NCBI RefSeq assembly: GCF_030867095.1
Contig: NC_081824.1
Location: 48,270,882-48,334,881, forward strand
Origin: Alligator mississippiensis
Taxonomy: Eukaryota; Chordata; Crocodylia; Alligatoridae
Length of the DNA: 64,000 nt
Reading direction: 5' to 3'
The position numbers and the translations under genes were made by a program. The notes beneath the pieces are model-generated. The model did not search any database, was not told where the DNA came from, and was given only the letters and a program-made list of their open reading frames with translations. How positions within the stretch are numbered: position 1 is the stretch's first letter; every line of letters begins with the position of its first letter. Shown here in pieces: positions 10,160-22,000 of this stretch.

Positions 10160-12435
10160 ATCTAGTCAGTGAGTTAGACTGGGGAACCATTTTTAACCAA
10201 ACTTTTCAGTGTAATGTCTGGATGAAGCCTAAAAGAGCATCCCTTAGCAAGGTTTTGCTTAACTGGAGTTTTTCAACAGTGTTTTATTTTTTTAAGACAA
10301 AATTTTGCACCCAGGTAAGCAAAAAGCAACTGTGTCCCAAGTGGATATCATTTATGTCATATTGAAACAGAGGAGAGTTGTTGATGCTGTGCTCCTTGTG
10401 CTGTTCTTCTGGTTAAAATGCTAAGCAGCATGGGAAGACCTCAGCACCTGGGGAAGTACCGTGTTCACTGGCACAGAGATGTCCCTTTCATCATGAAGAG
10501 CAAATTCTAAAAAACATCTCAGTGTTCTGGAGATTCTTTGGCTCTTTCCTTGAGATTTCTACACATGGTAGCTTTGTTTCTTTTACCATATTTAGAGATT
10601 TTGCTGCTCCACTCTGCAGTGTTTCCAACTCTCATGATTTTTAGTATTGTTCTTAAAGTCTGTGCTTCAGGAATGTGAAAAACTTACCTCTTTCTTTTAT
10701 ATATACATGTATATAGGAAAGCAAGGGCTAAGTTTTTCACATTACCGAACCGTAGACTTTAAGAATGATGCCAAAACTCATGAGAGTTGGCAACACTGAC
10801 CTGCAATGAGTTCCACTAGCGCCACCCCTGTAAATAATTAAATAGCTAACAGATTAGGCTGACCTCCTGCTCCCTGTGGTACTTGCCTTCTCTAGGTCTT
10901 TGATACTGTTGAGACCATAAGATCAGGTATAACCACCACGACCTGTAATATTCTTTTTGTCCAAACTTCAACATTAAAGAGGACAGCCTGTCAGAGTATC
11001 AGATAGGATTCATCAAGCAAAGCCTTTCCTTTGGAGCTTCAGCTCAACAACTTAACTAGTACTACACCTGCCCTCAAAGAGGGCTACACCTGAATAGGCT
11101 GTCCAGTGCTTTGATGTCCATCCCGTTTTGAGTTGATCTCACAGATGGGAGCTGAAATTGTATGCCTTGAGTTGAGTGTTTTAATCAACTTTTAATAAGC
11201 TTATCAACACTGAATGCATAATTTCTTCACTTATCATCCAGAACATCCTCCACCACCTCTTTTTGCTAAATGGTCATAGAGTTCTAGTCATCCTATGCAA
11301 CAAGCCAAGACGGAAGCTACACAGCAGCCTTGAAACAAGCTTCCCCGAAAGAGTCAGACTCTTTGCATATATCTTTAAAAGAAACAAAACATTGAGGCAT
11401 CGTCCATAATTTTCAGTGTTGGGGGGAGACATATCTGTTGTGTATATTTTGGGGGGGATTGGATGAGTTTTTGAATATGGCATTTGTTACTTTATATTGG
11501 ATTTATTAATAAATAAAGTGGTTTTTTGGGCTTGTTTTTCTTTAAAAAAACACACTTCAGAGAGAGGTTCTCTGAGCTTCACTGCACAAGGCTGTGGACA
11601 TAGGACAGAGGTTGGAGATTACTGAAGATAGTATGGAGAAACCAAGAGTAGAAGGATGGCCTGCTGACAGGAGACGCAGAAGAAAGAAGAAAGAGTATAA
11701 GTAGGTGCCAAACAATCTCAGAAAGTTTCTATGCAACAGAGATATAAAAGCAAATTATCGACCAAATTATAAAGCAAAATGCCAAAACTCCCCCTCCACA
11801 ACTGTCTTTCAATTCCATGCTCGACTCATATAACATATTTACTTCTACAAAATGCTAATAATTCCACCAACTTACTCCATCCACATCATGTGCACAGAAT
11901 TCAGGCAAACCTGTAGATACACATACATGAATCTATGATACAAACCTTCTGATTATCATAGATACTTTGCACTTGCCATGGGTAGAACATTTTTTAAAAT
12001 ACTTGGAGAAATGGTTTACCACTGGGGCAAAATAGTCAAACATTTATAATGTGTTTTAGGAATGTACTTTTCATGTTACTTGCACTACTTCTTTCAATGA
12101 CCTTCCTCCTTGTCCTCAACCTACATCATAATGGAATCATACCACTTGGTGCTCCTTACCCTGGACAGAAATAGTGCTTTACAGTGGTCAGCTAACTAGT
12201 GAAGGTCTGCAGCAGCTTGCAATTTTTTAGATACTTTCTTCATTATTCATTCTTTCCCCTCAAGAAGACCTACATCACTTTGTTGCACAACAACTCTCCA
12301 TGTTTTTCTTGAAATCTTTTTATTGCCCTGGCTTCCTTATCTTCTCCTGGCTTTCAAGTATCTTAGTTTTCTTCATTGCTCACTAAATAAATCTACAGCA
12401 TATCTCCTGGAGGATCCTCCCCCTCCTCTTCTTGT
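10160..12435. other. Unassigned intergenic DNA around the foldback MITE
   Basis: AT-rich sequence. About 10885-10930 (CTTTGATACTGTTGAGACC) could be a scrap of L2. No gene found. Confidence 0.4.
10617..10798. mobile_element. Foldback MITE, 182 bp
   Basis: The left end CAGTGTTTCCAACTCTCATG and the right end CATGAGAGTTGGCAACACTG are inverted copies, and similarity runs through most of both halves (for example CTTAAAGTCT and GTGAAAAACTTA in both arms). No matching 8-bp duplication was seen at the edges. Confidence 0.75.
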
Positions 12436-12439
12436 CAGT

Positions 12440-12665
12440 GTTATGCGAGAGTACCACTGGGGTCCTTTTCTCCTCTCCTTCCTCTGCACTTTATATCTGG
12501 ATAATTTCATCCACAAATGTAAATTCAACTACTATCTCTATGTGAACATGTCAAACATCTACCTGTCTACTGCTGTCTTCTGTCCAAACTAAATTCTCTG
12601 TTCCTCTGAAATCACTTGTGGCTGACTGCCCGTCCAGATTTCAGCTCAAGCTCAGTTAAGCTAAA
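12440..12665 (+). mobile_element. Ancient L2 LINE fragment
   Basis: One frame gives FLCTLYLDNFIHKCKFNYYL and YVNMSNIYLSTAVFCPN, which aligns with the L2 reverse transcriptase block [31 protein letters not shown]. The YADD box has decayed to YVNM. Strongly diverged and therefore old. Confidence 0.7.
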
Positions 12666-12779
12666 ACAATGATTAGGGCCTTGTTACATATTACTTCTAG
12701 GTAGCTCCTGGAGCTCTTAAACCTTGGATTGTCTGCACATTAATACCTATAAGTGACTTAAAGCACTGATGAGGGATTC

Positions 12780-13289
12780 AATTTAAGAGGGATGTGGACA
12801 ACCTTGAGAGGGTCCCGAAGAGGGCCACTTGTATGGTTAGAGGCCTGCAGGGAAGGCCCTATGAGGAAAGGCTGAGGGACCTGGACCCTTTTCAGTCTCC
12901 ATAAGAGAAGGCTGCCCCAGGGGGCATCTTGTGGCCGCCTACAAACTCAACGGGGCGGTGGCGGGCACAGCAGGGAATAGGAGATGCTCTGTTTACCAGG
13001 GCACCCCATGGAATAATCAGGAACAATGGCCACAAGCTGATAGAGAGGAGATTTAGGTTGGACATCAGAAAGAACTTCTTCACAGTTAGGATTGCCAGAA
13101 TATGGAATGGGCTTCCAAGGGAGGTGGTGCTCTCCCCTACCTTGAGGGTCTTCAAGAAAAGACTGGACAAGCATCTGGCTGGGGTCACATGATCATAGCA
13201 CATTTTCCTGCCATGGGCAGGGGGTTAGATTTGGTGATCCACTGAGGTCCCTTCCAATCCTAACATCTATGAATCTATGCATCTATGAT
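12780..13289 (+). mobile_element. CR1 LINE 3' fragment
   Basis: The stretch encodes the CR1 ORF2 tail ([54 protein letters not shown]) and ends TAACATCTATGAATCTATG. An internal break near 12910 shifts the frame. Confidence 0.9.
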
Positions 13290-13780
13290 GTGGCTCAAAG
13301 TTTCACCACCCCAAGGAAGGATTATCTTTGATCCCCACAACTCAGGTCCTGTTTCAATAACTTGTAGCTACTCCCCACAGATATGTTGCCCAAGGCAAAG
13401 TCCTCCAGTATCCCAGGATGCAGTAACCTGTCCTCCACCCCCTATTCTGTGTGGACACAACACCCCGCCAAATCATCTCACTGCTGCAAAGGCACTATGT
13501 GGCAGGGCTGAATCCTCTCCTCTCTCCCTCTCTCTTCCCCTTCCACCATCTTCATCCCTGTGGGTCCTTCTCAGCACCAGTCAAAAGGTGATTGCAGTGC
13601 CTCACATTTTGCCTGCCAAACTTCCTGCAGTCCCTGCCATCCCTGGCTCCCATAAAAGTTCCTATCCACCCACCGTGCTTCACAGGCCTTCATTTCTCTC
13701 CCTCCCCTCAGTGCTGATCCAGCCTTCTCATAGCTGGATTGCTTAAGTCATGTAGCTGTAGCAGGCTTGCCTTTTGGAGC
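13290..13780. other. Unassigned C/T-rich DNA
   Basis: A 153-codon frame occurs but shows no family features; composition is simple and Pro/Ser-rich. Treated as non-coding. Confidence 0.4.
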
Positions 13781-13789
13781 TTGGGTTGA

Positions 13790-15330
13790 GTACAAGGCTT
13801 GAAATCTTGTTGTTTTGATTGTTGGAGTCCATCCACCAATCAGGAGGCAGCAAGTGGAATTAAGTCATGCCCCTTTCCTGAGGGGAGGGGGAGAGGAGCT
13901 CCCCCCCTCTTCCCTCCCCCCCCGCCCCGGACCTGATTGAAGACTGCAGCCCTCAGGTCTGGAAGACTTCAGGGGCAGAGCCCTGGAGTGTATAAAAGGA
14001 GCTGCATGCCTGGCACAAGGGGAGCATACCTGGGACAGAGAAGAGAGAAGGGCGGAGCTTAGAAGAGCTGAGGATTGCTGCTCAGCAGGGCAAAGCAGTA
14101 GCCCAGAAGAGCCCCTGAAGGTTTCCATCAGTGGGGAACGGCAGACAGCTCCAGCAGCTAGGCTTTCAGTGTGTAACACAGCGTGTGGCATCAGGACCCT
14201 GGGAGCTGTGTGAGGCGGCTCGGGTCTGCAACCTCTGGCATGCAGCCAGAGACACGGTGCACAGGCCAGTGCATGGAGTAGGACCATTGGAGCGCTTGGG
14301 CAGCTCAGGTCCTCAACCCCCAGAACGAGGCTGGGAGCTCGGTGCAGGAGGCGCTGCACGGAGGGTCCAGGAGCAGACTGAGCCTGGCGCTGGACAAGGC
14401 AGCCCAAGCCTCTGACTCATAGCAAAAGGTTGAGTCCAGGGAGCCAGATGGTGCTCGAGCTACTGAGCCAGCAGACAGGGCCGAGCCAGAGGCCCCAGAA
14501 GACCTGCATAGAGGAGCCCTGTTCCAGGAGACAGTGACCCCCCCAAAGCCCACGGCAGGCGAGAAAGCAGTTTGGCGCAGAGGATGAGGGCCACCCCCAA
14601 GCCTGGGAGCTGTGAGTTGCAGGGAAAAGAGGATTCCCACAGGAGAGGAAGAGTCCCCCCTGGTTAGTTAAGGGCTCCTGAAAATGGAGGTCCCACTGGG
14701 AGGGCTCCCCTAAAGTTACCAGCTTCCTTGTAGGCCATGGGAAAAGCCCAGGGGCATTGGGGTTTCCCCTTGGGATAAAGTTTATCTTTGGGGTTCTTGC
14801 GCCATAAGTAGTGTGATGTTGTGCCTTATATTTTGTGAACTCTCATGTTTGTAAATTAGTAGATGAGTAGAGTCCTAGGGCTCTGCTGGGACCTCCTGTT
14901 ACTATTATTTCACCTGTTGTTTATTTGAATTTATTTGTGGCTTATTTATTGTTCACCCGTACTTATCTATAGTTTATCTATTGGCTATCTATGTTTATTT
15001 TGGGGTTTATCTGTTTCACATCAGATACTTACCAGTATTTGGAGCACTGGTGTAAGGTTTTATAGCATTACCCAGAGGGTACTGTTTATGTTATTTGTTT
15101 AGCTATCCTATATATATATATATACACATTGTACATATGTTTATATCCATGTCTCTTTTCCTTGTGATAACTATATACAAATTTATTTACATTAACTTAA
15201 GTCCCCTGACTGTCCTGACCTAGTTCTATAGGGACAGAGGGAAACTGAGCGTTCTGCAGTTCCCCCACAGCACACCTGCCAGCTAACAATTCCCTTCAAT
15301 TGGAGAAGGGGAGTTACCTGGGCTACATAG
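13790..15330 (+). mobile_element. Possible fossil LTR (Gypsy/ERV-like), boundaries uncertain
   Basis: GC-rich DNA with a TATA-type box (GTGTATAAAAGGAGC near 13988), followed by about 600 bp of GC-rich and then T-rich sequence. No gag, pol or env similarity is visible. About 110 bp near its right edge (15208-15320) is shared with 30460-30575, which shows it belongs to a repeat family. No terminal TG..CA with duplication could be fixed, so a promoter-like island remains possible. Confidence 0.35.
15208..15320 (+). repeat. Dispersed repeat shared with 30460-30575
   Basis: Both places share TGTCCTG.CCT..TTCTAT, GGGACAGAGGGAA, CAGTTCCC.C.CACAGC and TTGGAGA.GG in order. Family unnamed; possibly the end of an LTR-type element. 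Confidence 0.55.
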
Positions 15331-15775
15331 CCCAGAGATTTTAATGAGAGCTCATCCAAGCCACATACATACATGCACCCAGTGGCTGCCTATCCAACCT
15401 CTCCCAATAGTTTCTGAGGCTACCTGCTCCCACATACCACCAAGTGCCACCTATTCTGATCAGGGGCATGGCAGGGAGCTATTTTTGCTCAAGTTTCCCC
15501 TCTCAGTCGGCAGCCTTGGTGAGTAGAGAGAGAAGGGGGTCCAGTTTTATGTTAGCTGACAAAAGCAAGACAACCGTGAAACCGTCCTATACTTCTCCTA
15601 GTCCTGCCCCACGCCAGCAGCCCAGATCAACCTGCAGCTGCCCTGCCTCGAAGCAGCAGCTTACCTGGTCATGGGCTGCCCCTCGTGCCTTTTGATGGAG
15701 CAGGTCACTGCTGGAGCTATGGGGTGGAGCTCTTTTCCTAGCAGGAAAAGTAAGGAGCAAACTGCAGCCTTAGAA

Positions 15776-15830
15776 GCATACAGTAGGACTGGAAGGGACC
15801 TCCCTGCTCACCAGGCCTCTAGTAGCAAGT
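15776..15830 (-). repeat. Short CR1 3'-end fragment
   Basis: AGTAGGACTGGAAGGGACCT is the antisense of the CR1 3' end. Only about 50 bp. Confidence 0.4.
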
Positions 15831-15974
15831 CACAACTGTGTAGTTGGGGGACATTCAGAGAAGGTTTCTAGACTAAAGGTGTGACTGCTCTGAACTCCAA
15901 GCTAGCACTAAGCTGATCAACATTTAGGCAGCTCAAAGTACAACATACAATAAGGCCCTTAAACTTTCCTCACA

Positions 15975-16500
15975 AAGCTTCTCTTCCTCCTCTTTCTTGA
16001 TACCTGTAAGCAACAGCATCCTGCCTGACACTCAGGCCTATGACCCAGTTATCAACTTCAACTCTGACCTTTCTAAATGCTTATGTTCAGACTGTGTCAA
16101 CATTTTGTAGATTCCTTCCACACAGCAACTCTTAAAACACAGCTTTTCTATCCATTCACATTGCTAGATCTCGCAGCCAGACTTTTGTCACCTTGCATCT
16201 CAGTGGGTGTGTCTACATGAGATGCTTAATATGCAGTAGCCTAATAACACTGCACAGTAGTGTATTACAGCACAGATAGTGTTAATACACTACTGTGCAG
16301 CAGTATTAGGCTACTGTGCAGTAGCATCACTAAAAAGGTGTTTACTGGCGCTACTGTGCACTAATTCAAGTTACTGCGCTTTTAGTTAGTACTTCATTAA
16401 GCTTGACTATATCCACGCAGTGTGTCATAATACTGCTGCAAAAGTGATTTTCCTGGCCTTATACTTTTCCTGACCCACTACTTCTCTACTTGGTTTCTAA
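15975..16500 (+). mobile_element. L2-like LINE fragment, split by a MITE
   Basis: CACACAGCAACTCTTAAAAC ... GATCTCGCAGCCAGAC resembles L2 sequence for the thumb region, and after the MITE the match resumes (CTGCTGCAAAAGTGATTTTC CTGGCC), as in L2 copies ending CACTGCTGC.AAA.T.ATCTTCCTGGC. Heavily diverged. Confidence 0.45.
16206..16417. mobile_element. Foldback MITE, about 212 bp
   Basis: Arms at 16232-16267 and 16283-16320 are near-perfect inverted copies around a 15-base spacer. Outer ends (GGTGTGTCTACATGAGATGC, and GCTTGACTATATCCACG) are weaker inverted copies. CAGTG at 16201-16205 and 16418-16422 may be the target duplication. Confidence 0.7.
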
Positions 16501-18636
16501 TTTCTGGGGGGTTAAGCAATTTATTGATAGTATTTTGCTGGTGTTTCTGTTCATTACTGATGGTTTGGGAGTGACTATAGGCATGGTTTGGAGTCCATGC
16601 AGTGAGGTGCTTTGACATTCAACTAGTGGAATTCCTGCAAAAGGCAAGGGTGTACAGGGCACTGAGACTGAGGAGCTGAGGTCTGAGACTATGGACCAAG
16701 GCTGGAAGATTCAGCTAAATAAAAAGGGGCCAAGGCTGTAGAGACTGAAGCCTGGACAAGAGATTAGAGTGCGAGGGGCTAAATTTTCTGGCTGGGCCAG
16801 GAGGCTCCATTAAATTGTGATTGAGTTATACCTGTGAAGCAGGGGACCTTGTTTTTTGGCCCCTCTTCAAGGACGTAAGCACTGTAATAAGAAAATTCCT
16901 TTTTCAAAGGGGTGGTGTTCAGTTCATGAAGTTGTGGAGTGATGCTGTGAGTCTAAAAAGGACTAGAAGAAGCAACTACCTGTTTTTCCTCTGTGCTTGC
17001 TTGGCAGAGGTCCCCAACCAGAAAAACCCCACAAAACCCCCCCAGCTCTTGCTGAAGTTCTCTTTCAGGTGGAACTTGTTGCAGGGTTGCGTTTGAGGAG
17101 AGAGCAGATTAGGAGCTGGTATAGTGGAAGTGGGCTACACGAGGAAGTGGATACCAGAGCCCACAGGGAGAAAAGTATGAAGGCAACAGTAGGCTTATAA
17201 GGAAAATTAGGTCAGGAGGAGGCAGCCAGTGGAGAGATTAAATTAATGAAAGCCTGTAAGAAGTGAAAAAGTAGTCTTAGAAGAGAGAAGTGAGTTGTGA
17301 GAAAGAATGTGGGCACCCAGCTTAAGCCAAAGTGGCTGGACTTGATGTGACATTGTTGGAATGGCCCTCTTAACTGTTAGGACAAACTGTTTTGCAGTAT
17401 CTAAACTCTGAGACTCCCCAAAAGATATGGGTTGGTGACATCCAAGCTCCTGTAGATGGTGCCTCATTTGCATATTTGTTTGCAAATATTTTCATTAATT
17501 TACACATATTTTATTTACATATAAACATACATATATTTTATGTAGAAAATTTAATCTACAGAAATGTAAATTTGCACTTTCCTTTTAAATAATAAGAACT
17601 CTTTATTGGTAGAGTTCACCAACAATAAATGTAAGCAAGCAGATTTGTTCTTATCCCATAGTCACAAAAAGCAGGCAGCTGTGAACTGTGCTTTGGGACA
17701 CCAGAGACTGCATTTTTATGTTAAAGTTACACAGAAGATAATCCTGAAATAATTAAATGAGAATGAATATATATAAACTATAATCATAATAGAATATAAA
17801 TTAGCAGGATTAAGAATGTGAGATTTGCCATTCCAACCATTCTGACATTCTTCTATTCTGGTGTTCTGTAGTTGGCAGCAGCAAGTATTTGTTGTGCTGT
17901 GGTAATTTGTTGTGCTGTTGATATGATAAATCAAATTACTTTACACATCAATAAAGTGACTTTTGTCTGAGGTTCTCAAAACACTTTGACGGTAAAGACC
18001 ACAATCTCCTTTTTACCACTGGGAATCAGGCACAAAGAAAATGAAGACCCTGTTCAAGGTTACAGAGCAGTTAAAGACAAACAGTACATCTTTATTTCCT
18101 CTTGGTTCTTGTTTGATCCACAGACCACACTATCAGCAATGTAGCATGGCCCTGGGTAAGGAATCCTTTCCTTTCTCTGGTTGGATCAGTTTATCCTTAT
18201 CTACAATTTAAAACTGCTACAAAAATTAGTCTAAGCAAACATACAAATAATGCAGCAAGGAAGAAACAGTATAGATGCATGTGTACAACATGGACCCTTT
18301 GCTCAGCTATTTGGTTACAAGAAATTACTGTCTTTTATCTTTTGAAGATAGAATGAAAAATAACCTTCTGCATTAGCATTTGGTTTGGGATCCAGGAGAT
18401 TTGGGAAATGTCAACTGGCTATGAGGACAAATGGACACATTGTCGAGAGCTTCAGTCAAAACCTTGGGGATTGAAGAAACAGTTGCAGCCAACTGTAGAC
18501 AGATATCTCTTCTTTCAATCACCTTAAACTTCTTCAGGCTTTGAAAATCTTTGAGCTAAAATGAAAATAAATAAGGGATGGGATTTTTCAAAAGCATTGT
18601 TGGAGCACAAGTTCCACTGACTTTCTAGGATTACAT
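16501..18636. other. Unassigned intergenic DNA
   Basis: AT-rich; no gene recognised. 18010-18090 has weak MIR-like character (antisense) but is not called. Confidence 0.45.
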
Positions 18637-18777
18637 ATACCATATTTACTTGATTCTAAGACAATCCCCCCCCCCCATTTAACATGGAGGGGGGAGCCTT
18701 TCATCTTAGAATCAAGTATGAGGGAGGTTGGTGGGGGGGTGGAGTCTTAGGTGGCTGCTGCTGCTAAGGCTGCAGCC

Positions 18778-18964
18778 GAAAGGCAGGCAATTATTTTGGG
18801 CAGAGGGCCACTTACTGAGTTTTGGCAAGCCATTGAGGGCTTCATGACAGGCAGCCAAGGGCAGATAAATATTAATTTTCTAAATTTTTTAGGGGCCCAG
18901 CAGGCTGGACAGAATTGCCTGGTGGGCCGCATCTGGCCCCCAGGCCACATTTTGCCCACCCCTG
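18778..18964. mobile_element. hAT-like MITE, 187 bp
   Basis: The left end is degraded (GAAAGGCAGGCAATTA) and the right end reads TTTTGCCCACCCCTG. The flanks ctgcagcc and ctccagcc (7 of 8) are the likely target duplication. It is colinear with the 186-bp copy at 59420-59605, which lies in opposite orientation. Confidence 0.8.
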
Positions 18965-19070
18965 CTCCAGCCTCTATCTGGGATTGGGGCTGTATTTACA
19001 ACTGCTCCTGCCACCTCCCTGTACCCCACCCTGCCTGATGCCTCTGCACCCTGCCATTTCACCCTCCCAC

Positions 19071-22000
19071 ATAGAAATCATAGAAAATTAGGGTTGGAAG
19101 GGACCTCAAGAGGTTGTCTAGTCCAACCCACTGCTCAAAGCAAGACCATCTCCAGCTAGGTCATCCCAGTCAAAGCTCTGTCTAGCCAGGTCTTGAAAAC
19201 CTCCAGGGATGGAGATTCCACCACCTTTCTGGGTAACCTGTTCCAGTGTTTTACTACCCTCCTAGTGAGAAAATTCTTCTGAATATCTAACCTAAACTTC
19301 CTGTGCTGCAACTTGGACTGTTGCTCCTTGTTCTGTCAACTACCACCACTGAGGACAGTTAGGCTCCATCCTCTTTTGAGCACCTTTTCAGGTAGTTGAA
19401 GGCTGCTATTAAATTCCGCCTCTGCCTTCTCACCTCTAGACAAAATACTCCCAGTTCCCTCAGCCTGTCCTCATAAGTCATGTGCCTCAGCCTCCTCACT
19501 ATTTTGTTGCCCTCCGCTAGACTCTCTCCAATTTGTCCACATCCTTTCTGTAGTGGCCCAAAACTGAATACAGTACTACAGATGTGGCCTCACTAGTGTG
19601 GAATAGAGGAGAATAATCACTTTCCTTGACCTACTGGCAACACACCTGCAAATACAGCCCAGTATGCTGTTAGGCTTTTTAGCAACAAGGGCACACTGCT
19701 AACTCATATTCAGGTTATTGTCCACTATAACCTCCAGGTCCTTTGCTGCAGAGCTGCTGCTCAGCCAGTCAGCCCCCAGCCTGTACTGGTGTATGGGATT
19801 GTTCTGTTTTAAATGTAGCACTTTGTACTTGTCCTTATTGAACCGCATGAGATTTCTTTCAGCCCAATTTGTTTGGGTCATTCTGAATCAGGGGCGGGCA
19901 ATTATTTCAGGCAGAGGGTCGCTTACACAGTTTTGTCAAGCTGTCGAGGGCCGCGTGGGTCGCCCCTTGACAGGGGCTTTGCTCCCTGGTCACCATCTTG
20001 GGACCAATGTCCTAGTGTCTTGGGATCAATGTCTCAGGGCCAGTGCCGGTGGGGCCCAGAGCGGGGCTCAGGCTGGCAGGTGTCTCTGGAGCAGGGTTGG
20101 GCTGCACAGCAGGGAGAAGCGGGAAGCTGGCCTGGTTCCATAGAGCCCCTGCTACCTGGGACCCCTGTACTCCTGCCACCCTGCTCTGGGCCCTGCTGGC
20201 ACTGGCCCTGGGACACCGGTGTGGGCCCCGTGTACCCGCACACTACCGGTGCCCCCCCGCCCCCTCCTGCCCCTCAGCACAGGCAGGGGACAGCGTGCAG
20301 CCCCAATCCCCTGCTCCATGGCAGGGAACGAGCTGGTGCTGAGTGCAGGGAAAAGCAGCCCCTCCCCCGCCCCATGGCCGGTGCCCCGTGCTGCAGCTGC
20401 CCACAGCCCACACGGGGCTGTCCTGAGCAGGCACAAGCAGCCCCATGTGGGCTGCGAGTAGCTGCATGAGGCACTGGGCATGGGGTGGAGGAGGGGCCAC
20501 TTTTACCTTGCTCAGCACCAGCTTGTAACCCACCCCCGCTGCCAGCCTGGGCCCTGGGCTGGCTCTGGGCTTGCCCATTGGGACTGTGCTGTGGTGGCAG
20601 CAGCTGTGGCCCCCCCGTTTGCTGTGCCTGGCAGTGTTTGCCAGTGCAGCCTCTGGGCTGCCCAGCACGCGAGCTCCAGGCAGCAGCAGCAAACACCGCC
20701 CAGTGTGGCGAGTGGGAGGGCTGCAGCTGCTACCACTACATGCATCCCCAACGGGTAAGCCCGGAGCCGGTGCAGGGCCCAGGCTGGCAGTGGGGCGGGT
20801 TACAAGCTGGTGCTGAGCGCAGGAAAAGCAGGGCCGCTTTTCCCTGGGCTCCTTCCCTGCCTTGCCTACCCGCCCTTACCTGCGGTTCCAGCATGGGGCA
20901 GCGACATGGTCCCAGGCCAGAAGTCCCTGATGGGGCTTCCAGTTGGGGGGGGGGAGCGGTTGGGCAGGACATGCTGTTGCAGGAGCCTGCCAGGCTTCCC
21001 CTGGGTCCCACTGCCCCTGGTTCTTGTCATTTTTGATAGGAACCAAAGACAGATAAATATTAACTTTCTAAATTTTTTAGGGGCCCCACGGGCCAGATAG
21101 AATGGCCTTGCAGGCCAGATCCAGCCTGTGGGATGTATTTTGCCCACCCCTGCTCTGAATCCTAGCCTACCCTCCAGCCCTACCCTCTAGCCTTACTACT
21201 TCCCCCAACTTAGTGTCATCTGCAAACTTGCTGAGGTTGCACTCTATGCCATCTTCCAGGTTGTTGATGAAAAATTGAACAAAACCAGCCCCAGGACCAA
21301 CTCTTGGGGCACTCCATTTGATACTATCTGCCAGCTAGACATCAAGCCATTTATTACTACTGTCTGAGCCCAATGCTCCCACCAGTTTTCTATCCACTTT
21401 ACAGTACATTTATCCAGCCCATACTTCCTTAGCTTGCCTGCGAAAATGTTGTGGGAGACCATATCAAAAGTCTTGCTAAAATCAAGGTACACCACATCCA
21501 CTGGTCTCCCCGCAATGACAAAGCCAGTCACCTCATCATAGAAGTCAATCAGGTTGGTCAGGCATGACTTGCTCCTGGTGAATCCATGCTGATTGTTCCT
21601 AATCACCGTTTTCTCCTCTAAGTTCTCAGAAATGGATCCCTTGAAGATCTGCGCCATGATTTTTCCAGGGACTGAGGTGAAGCTGACTGCTCTATAGTTC
21701 CCTGGATCCTCCTCTTTCCCTTTCTTAAATATGGGCACTATGTTTGCCCTTTTCCAGTCATTCTCTCCTGATCGCCATGAGTTTTCAAAGATGATAGCCA
21801 ATGGTTCTGCAATCACATCAGCCAACTCCCTCAGCACCCTCAGGAGCATCCCATTAGGCCCCATGGACTTGTACATGTCCAGCTTTTCTGAATAGACCAC
21901 AACCTCTTCTTTCACCACTGACGGCTACTCACCTCCTCCCACTGTATTGCCAGGTTCAGTAGTTTGGGAGTTGACCTTGCCTGTGAAGACCAAGGCAAAC

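Noticed and set aside
13865-14640. 180- and 111-codon frames on the minus strand
   Set aside because: Located in the GC-rich LTR-like block; no recognisable domain and composition explains them.
20043-21036. Long open frames on both strands (up to 198 codons)
   Set aside because: They lie in the GC-rich interior of a non-autonomous hAT-like element; overlapping frames on both strands, low-complexity Pro/Gly/Ala/Cys composition and no family motif indicate base composition.
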